NCBI RefSeq assembly: GCF_018831695.1
Contig: NC_056715.1
Coordinates: 1,739,068 to 1,803,067 of the forward strand
Reading direction: 5' to 3'
Length of the DNA: 64,000 nt
DNA from: Puntigrus tetrazona
Taxonomy: Eukaryota > Chordata > Actinopteri > Cypriniformes > Cyprinidae
Part shown: one piece after another, positions 57,874-64,000 of the stretch
Position numbering within the stretch: position 1 is the stretch's first letter
How the letters are laid out: each line of letters begins with the position of its first letter
Notes under the pieces: generated by a model
The model's database searches: none
Told to the model about the DNA's origin: nothing
Seen by the model: only the letters and a program-made list of their open reading frames with translations
Position numbers and translations under genes: made by a program

Positions 57874-60800
57874 ATGAGTCTTTTTGAGAAGAGAGAGGAG
57901 GAGGAGGATGGCCACGCACATAAAGCAGCATCTCCAGAAGCCAGCTGTGTGTCTATGAAGAGTGACAGATCTTTGCTCTCTCCTCCTTTGTTCAGTGATG
58001 CAGCAGTGACCTCTGATGTTGAGTGAGTTTAAACATGATTAATCTTGATCATGTTCAGTTGTTAGGTTTTATAGTGTTTTAGAATGCATGTTTATATTGT
58101 TTCAGTATATCGCAGTGTTTTGTATTAGGCATGTCATTGTTAAGTGTACCGAGTCGACCAGCAGTCAATGTAAGCAAAGGCAAAAAGCACAAATCGCATT
58201 CATTTTAGCTAATAAAGTGGATAATTTTTGAACACTTACCGTCTCATGGTACACCAGTGCATGTGTTTTACAAACAGCCAATATTGTTGAAACAGTTTTA
58301 TCAGTATGTCAGTTAATTATTTACTATTTCTTCAGCACTGCCTGTAAAACGAGTGACTATGAGAAGAGAGAGGGGGGGGATGTTCACACACAAAAAGCAG
58401 CATCTCCAGAACCCAGCTGTTTGTCTATGAAGAGTGACAGATCTTTGCTCTCTCCTCCTTTGTTTAGTGATGCAGCAGTGACCTCTGACCCTGTGTGAGC
58501 ATGAGCATAAACATGACAAAACACAATAAACAAAGATTTTGACCCAGGAACATGTCCTATTTGTTTAAACCATGTTTTGCATTATACTGTGTGTCCGTTA
58601 TCCATATTATCTGTCCCACAGTCTACAATAGAAAACAGTACTAGTCATAGATCTGCTCCATATGATATGGTCTGTGTTATCCTGTGGTTCAAATTAAACT
58701 AATATGAAACACAACCTTATTTACCCAAATGATATACACAAAATATGCTGATAAACTTCCAGTTCTCTATAGATGTCACTATGTGCCATTGACTATACAT
58801 AGTAAAATAAGTACGACTTGCCAGATTCAGATGCATGACCTTCATTTTGAGAAACACATTTGAATGATTTTCTGTATTTTAATGCTTTTTCACAGTTTTT
58901 TTGTCTCATTTATTTCAGCAGAGTGAAAAGAGACAAAGTGGTCAAATCAGTGACACCTCGTTTGACCTGTACTAACTCTCACATTCAGACCCTTTTCAGG
59001 CAAGGAGTCAAAGACAAACACAAAACCAGCATGAAGAAGTATGAGAGCTTATTTGAGGGAATCAAACATGAAGAAAATCAAACCCTCTTAAACAGTATCT
59101 ACACACAGCTCTACATCATAGAGGGAGAGAGTGAAAGAGTGAATGAAGAACATGAAGTTATACAGATGGAGAAAACAGACAGAACACAAGACAGTCCTCT
59201 CTGCTATAATGACATCTTCAAACCCCTACATGACCCGGGATGTGAGGAGAAAGACAACATCAAGGCTGTTCTTACTAAAGGAATTGCTGGAATTGGAAAA
59301 ACCATCTCTGTGCAGAAGTTCATTCTGGACTGGAGCGAGGGAAAAGCCAATCAGGATGTAGATTTCATATTTGTGCTTCCATTTCGAGAGCTGAGCTTGA
59401 TTAAAGATCACCAGTACAGTCTTCACAGACTTCTGCAAGGCTTTCATCCTGAACTTCAAGATCTAGACGCAAAGATTTATGAGGAGTCTAAAGTTGTATT
59501 TATCTTCGATGGTCTGGATGAGAGCAGAATTACACTGACGTTTTCATACATACAAAAAGTTTGTGATGTGAATGAGTCTTCATCAGTGGGTGTGTTGATT
59601 TCAAACCTCATCAGAGGAGACCTGCTTCCCTCTTCTCTCATCTGGATCACCTCCAGACCAGCAGCAGCCAATCAGATCCCCTCAAAATACATCAACCGTG
59701 TGACAGAAATTCAGGGATTCAATGATCTTCAGAAAGAGGAATATTTCAGGAAGAGAATCAGTGACGAACATCAAGCCAGCAGAATCATCTCTCACATTAA
59801 AAGATCAAGAAGCCTCCACATCATGTGTCACATCCCCGTCTTCTGCTGGATCTCAGCCACTGTGCTTCAAAACCTCCTGAAACAAAATGACAGAGCAAAA
59901 GTCCCTCAAACTTTGACTGAAATGTACATCCACTTCCTGCTGACTCAGATCAACATGAGGAATCAGAAATATTATCAGAGAGGTCCAGAGGATCTGTTGA
60001 AGTCCAATACAGACATGATTGTGAAACTTGCTACACTGGCTTTCAATCAGCTGATGAAGGGCAATGTGATGTTTTATGAGGAGGACCTGATTGAAAGCGG
60101 CATAGACGTCACTGATGCCTCAGTGTATTCTGGGATTTGTACTGAGATCTTTAAGGAGGAATCTGTGGTTCATCAGAGGAAAGTCTACTGCTTCATACAT
60201 CTGAGCTTTCAAGAGTTTCTTGCTGCTTTCTATGTGTTTTATTCATATGTAGTCAGGAACATGGAATCACTCAAATTGTTTTTGAAAGGATACAATTGGT
60301 ACAGTCGTGAAATCTCTCTGTTTGAGCTGCTAGAAGGCACGGTTGATAAATCATTCCAGAGTGGAAATGGACACCTTGATCTTTTCCTGCGGTTCCTGCT
60401 GGGCATCTCACTAGAGTTCAACCAGAGACTCTTTCAGGATCTACTGACACATACATTGAATAGCTCAGAGGCCATCAAAAGAATCACAAAGTACATTAAA
60501 AAGAAAATCAATAGTGATGAATGTCTCTCAAATGATAGATGCATCAATCTGTTCCTCTGTCTGCTAGAAAGTAATGATCAGAGTCTATACAGAGAAATTC
60601 AGAAGTTTGTGAAATCAGAGAATTGCTCAGTAAATCAATTGTCTCCGTCTCACTGCTCAACAATCACCTACATGCTTCAAATATCAGAGGTGATGGATGA
60701 GTTTGACCTGAAAAAATACAACACATCAGATGAAGGTAGAAGGAGACTGATACCAGCTGTGCTGAACTGCAGAAAAGCTCTGTGAGTATTCATTGATCTG

Positions 60801-63358
60801 ATTGTAGATGTGCCACTTTTTTCCTATGGTCCACTTTTATTTTTTACTTGATTCAGATTAAATTTAAAGGAAAGTGCACAATTGTAATCAGGTCTTTTAT
60901 TTAAGGAATACGAATAAACCTCAGACTCACAAGTTTATTTATATAGTACAGATTGTGTCAAAGCACTTAACAGTATCAAATTGGAGAACAGAGTGTCTGT
61001 AATGAATAATGCCAAGATTAAACATTCAATATTCAGTCAAAATCCTTTCATTATTGAGCTCAGAGTCATCATTGTCTAGCTCAGTTTAGTTTTAATCATA
61101 TCTTTGCAATCAAATATACATCTGCATTTAGTTACTGTATAACAGCTGGAGTATTTAAGACTAATTGGCCACACTGGTGTTAACCTATCTGAGATTATTT
61201 TTAGTCAAATTTCAGAGAAACATAAATTATAATTAATGTGATAATATGCAATCAACACAGGAAATAATAACTTAATGCATCATCTCCTCTGTAATAAACA
61301 TTATTTTATATTTTATTTACAGACTTGTTGACTGTAATATCACTGGTCAGTGCTGTGAAATATTGTCTTCATCTATACAATCATTAAACTCCTCACTGAG
61401 AGAGCTGGACCTGAGTAACAATGACCTGCAGGATTCAGGAGTGAAACTGCTCTCTGATGGATTGAAGAGTTCACACTGTCAACTCAACATACTGAGGTAA
61501 GAAAAACAGACAAAGGTTTACTTGGTTATGCAAATAAAGATGTTCTGATCTCCAGTGTGTTTAAGGCTCACTTCAATTTGTTTGTAACCTCTTGTTTATT
61601 GATTAATTTAGTGATAAAAATTTAAAACTTGTGAGGAGTGGAGATGAACAGATACTGTTACTGAAAACAGTTCTGCGGCATTAACACTGATACTAAGTAA
61701 AGCACTGAGCTAAACTACACCTGTAATGAGTGATCTGTGGATAAAAGTGGTGAATCTAAACACTTTTGTGTGAATGAGATTACATTATCTTCAGTCAAAG
61801 ATAGTGTGAAATTAAGTTTTGTGTGTGTGTTTGTAGATTATCTGGCTGTATGGTGACGGAGGAAGGCTGTTGTTTTCTGGCTTCAGCTCTGAGTTCAAAC
61901 CCCTCACACCTGAGAGAGCTGGATCTGAGCTACAATCATCCAGGACCATCATTAGTCAAGCTGCTCTCTGATCCAAACTACAGACTGGAAAAACTCAAGT
62001 ATGTTCAACACTGACAATCATCACATGTTTGTTCATGTTGTGCATTATGATGCTTTGGCATTTAAATGTATTTTGAAGGTTTTCTGTTTTAGAAAATGTT
62101 TAAAAGTATAACAACATTATGTCACTAGCTAACTAAATCAAGTGAAATGATATTGTTATTACTATTTTTTATAGTTATAATTAATCAGACACACTATGTG
62201 CATTGCGAGCACCAAACCAAATCCCCAAGTGCTCTATTGTAAACCAGACCATGTCCATGATTTGATAAAATCAAAACGTTTGTTTTAGTGTACCAAAGTT
62301 AGGCTCCCTGGTTAGGATGAATTGACTAAAAGGGAGAAAGTTTTTTGGCAGTGGATGATAAAACAATAAGGGGATGATAATACAACCATAATACAACGTA
62401 TCACCCAAATAAGAACGTCATATATTTAAGACATACTATTGCAAAAATTACATAAAATGTTTTTATAGTGTGGATCATGCAGGAGAGTTCAGGATTAGAA
62501 GAGGACCCCAAAAATGTAAGTTTATACACTTTTCTATCTCCAACCCTAAAACAAATCCTTGGAAGCTACTTGCACATTTGTATTTTATTTAAAGCTGCAG
62601 TCAGTCACTTTTTTTTTTTTTGATAAAAATCCAAAATCTATTTTTGAGTAAGTATGCAACTAGCTAGTGTTCTCTCTACCTTAGAACGATTCACAACAGT
62701 AAGCTTATAATAATATTTCTCACAGTAGCTAGAATAATTAAACTTATCAATTCAATTTCTTGTGTTCAAACAAATGTAATCTGTTTTCTTGTGTTCAGAT
62801 GCATGCGATCTCACACTGGATTTAAACACAGTAAACACTTGTCTCACTCTGTCTAAGAGGAACAGAAAGGTGAAACTTGTGACAAAGAAGCATTTGTATC
62901 CTGATCATCCAGACAGATTTGAGTGTCCTCAGGTTCTGTGTGTAGAGAGTCTGACTGGACGCTGTTACTGGGAGGCTGAATGGAGCGGGGGGGAAGGGGT
63001 TAATATATCAGTGACATATAAAGGAATCAGCAGGAAAGGATGCAGTGATGACAGTTGGTTTGGGTACAACAAAAAGTCATGGAGTTTGATCTGTATTAAA
63101 AACAACTTCATCGCCAAATACAATAAAAATATCACACTCATACCTGTCACTTCAGATCATGCTAACAGAGTAGGAGTGTATCTGGACTGGTCGGCCGGCC
63201 GTCTGTCCTTCTACAGTGTCTCTTATGCACACACACTCACACACTTACACACATTCAACACCACTTTCACTGAGCCCCTCTACGCTGGATTTGGGCTTTA
63301 TTTTGATAGTTCACTGTCTGTCTCTGAGATTAAACCGCGTCCAATTAGAAACAACTGA
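57874..63358 (+). CDS. Fish NLR gene 2 (FISNA-NACHT-LRR-B30.2), intact
   Basis: Exons: 57874-58022, 58336-58494, 58919-60781, 61323-61496, 61837-61998, 62469-62515 and 62799-63358. All phases agree and give about 1,037 residues. The first two exons encode related peptides (EKRE..., KAASPE.SC.SMKSDRSLLS) and are a tandem exon duplication that stays in frame. The FISNA region starts around residue 110. The NACHT domain has Walker A GIAGIGKT near residue 225 and Walker B VVFIFDGLDE near 295, with later ISATVLQNLL and FIHLSFQEFLAAF. The LRR exons span about 724-835 and the PRY-SPRY/B30.2 domain about 851-1037 (CYWEAEWSG, DWSAGRLSFYSV). This is a teleost NLR-C protein, presumed a cytosolic innate immune sensor whose ligand is unknown. 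Exon structure is the same as NLR gene 1, and gene 2 lacks its frameshift. The acceptor of the big exon is a tandem cagcag, so the start could shift by one codon. Confidence 0.9.
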
Positions 63359-63572
63359 GCAAGATTTAAACTAATATTTAACTTAAACTTTACACTGTAA
63401 AATAATACCAATTCTGCCTGTCAGCCAGCATATATATCGTTGTTTCTTATTATATTGTAATCTGTAATTAAGTGCAGTTTGTCTGTTACAGCACATATCT
63501 GGAATATTGTGTAAACCGTATGAGAGTATATATATTACATATTTAATTTATAATATATATTATAAAATACAT
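63359..63572 (+). other. NLR gene 2 3' UTR
   Basis: AT-rich sequence following the stop codon. No clean AATAAA was recognised before the tandem repeat. Confidence 0.4.
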
Positions 63573-63754
63573 TTAATTTATGCTGTACAAAGGTCAGGAG
63601 TCAATATTTTTATTGTCTGCTGAGAGTATGTCTCTTTTCTTCAGGATGTGGTTTTAATTTATGCTGTACAAAGGTCAGAAGTCAATATTTTTATGACTCC
63701 TGAGAGTATGTGTCTTTTTTCAGGATGTGGTTTGAATTTATACTGTACAAAGGT
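63573..63754. repeat. Tandem repeat, ~79-bp unit, about 2.3 copies
   Basis: The phrase aatttatgctgtacaaaggtc recurs near 63575, 63655 and (as aatttatactgtacaaaggtc) 63733. Between repeats lie tcaatatttttat..., gagagtatg and tcaggatgtggttt. The period is about 78-80 bp. Confidence 0.9.
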
Positions 63755-64000
63755 CGTGGGTGTCACCAAGCCAGCAGAGGGAGCACTGACCTCTGGGTGA
63801 TCTGCATCCACTCCCTCTGCGTTAACTTCCTGTTCCTGGACTATAAAGACTGCAGCAAGCCACTCACCTGCAGGTTGCATTGTTTCGCCTGTCTCATAGT
63901 TAGATCGTTCGTGGATTATAGTTTCTGGTTTTGACCCTGTCTGTTCTCTGATTCTCTGATCGTTTGCCGCCTGACCTGACCTTCTGCCTGTCTCTGGATT
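63755..64000. mobile_element. Possible interspersed-element fragment at the right edge
   Basis: From gtgtcaccaagccagcagag on, base composition becomes GC-richer with repeated ctgcctgtctctg/ctgacctgacc phrases reminiscent of fish LTR or other repeat ends. It is cut by the window edge and was not identified. Confidence 0.25.

Noticed and set aside
1..64000. CRISPR arrays, tRNA or rRNA genes, bacterial-type operons
   Set aside because: None seen. The repeats present are microsatellites, minisatellites and transposon-derived, and gene structure is eukaryotic throughout.

Overview
The window is vertebrate nuclear DNA, and almost certainly from a teleost of the carp/zebrafish type. The genes have many introns with GT-AG borders, and the non-coding DNA is AT-rich with long (TA)n and (CA)n tracts. 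The last third carries NLR genes of the fish-specific FISNA-NACHT-LRR-B30.2 class and a fish-type LTR retrotransposon. No bacterial features, CRISPR arrays, rRNA or tRNA genes were seen. Gene names come from recognising the translated exons. No database search was run.

Layout. (1) 1-10.7 kb, minus strand: the 5' end of a syne1 (nesprin-1) gene. Two alternative first coding exons (10366-10432 and 4703-4781) both splice in phase to the first exon of the actin-binding calponin-homology domain (2574-2635). The rest of the gene lies off the left edge. (2) 12.7-13.7 kb, plus strand: a two-exon myct1 gene, next to syne1 as in human 6q25. (3) 18.0-28.5 kb, plus strand: complete tulp4 with 14 coding exons (1,932 codons). 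A Gln-rich insert of about 300 residues makes it much longer than human TULP4. (4) 28.9-33.3 kb, plus strand: complete slc18b1, a vesicular polyamine transporter (14 exons, 452 aa). (5) 33.6-40.8 kb, minus strand: complete ahi1 (jouberin) with 26 coding exons (1,194 aa), tail-to-tail with slc18b1. (6) 42.3-48.4 kb, plus strand: NLR gene 1, with one frameshift. (7) 51.0-63.4 kb, plus strand: NLR gene 2, open throughout (about 1,037 aa). Its first intron holds a 6.2-kb antisense LTR retrotransposon (51350-57557, ACAT target-site duplication).

Biology. syne1, tulp4, slc18b1 and ahi1 are housekeeping, neuronal or ciliary genes in an order that matches human 6q23-q25. The NLR pair is a lineage-specific immune block added beside them. 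The two NLR copies are nearly identical in parts and diverged in others, which suggests gene conversion. The retrotransposon has Ty3/gypsy-like protein motifs, but its integrase lies upstream of reverse transcriptase (copia-like order). This matches the Gmr1 group known from fish and other deuterostomes. Its gag-protease frame is open while its pol region is broken in several places, some of them in homopolymer runs.

Exon borders were placed by hand from splice consensus, reading phase and remembered family sequence. They are reliable where phase is conserved. UTRs and promoters are less certain.
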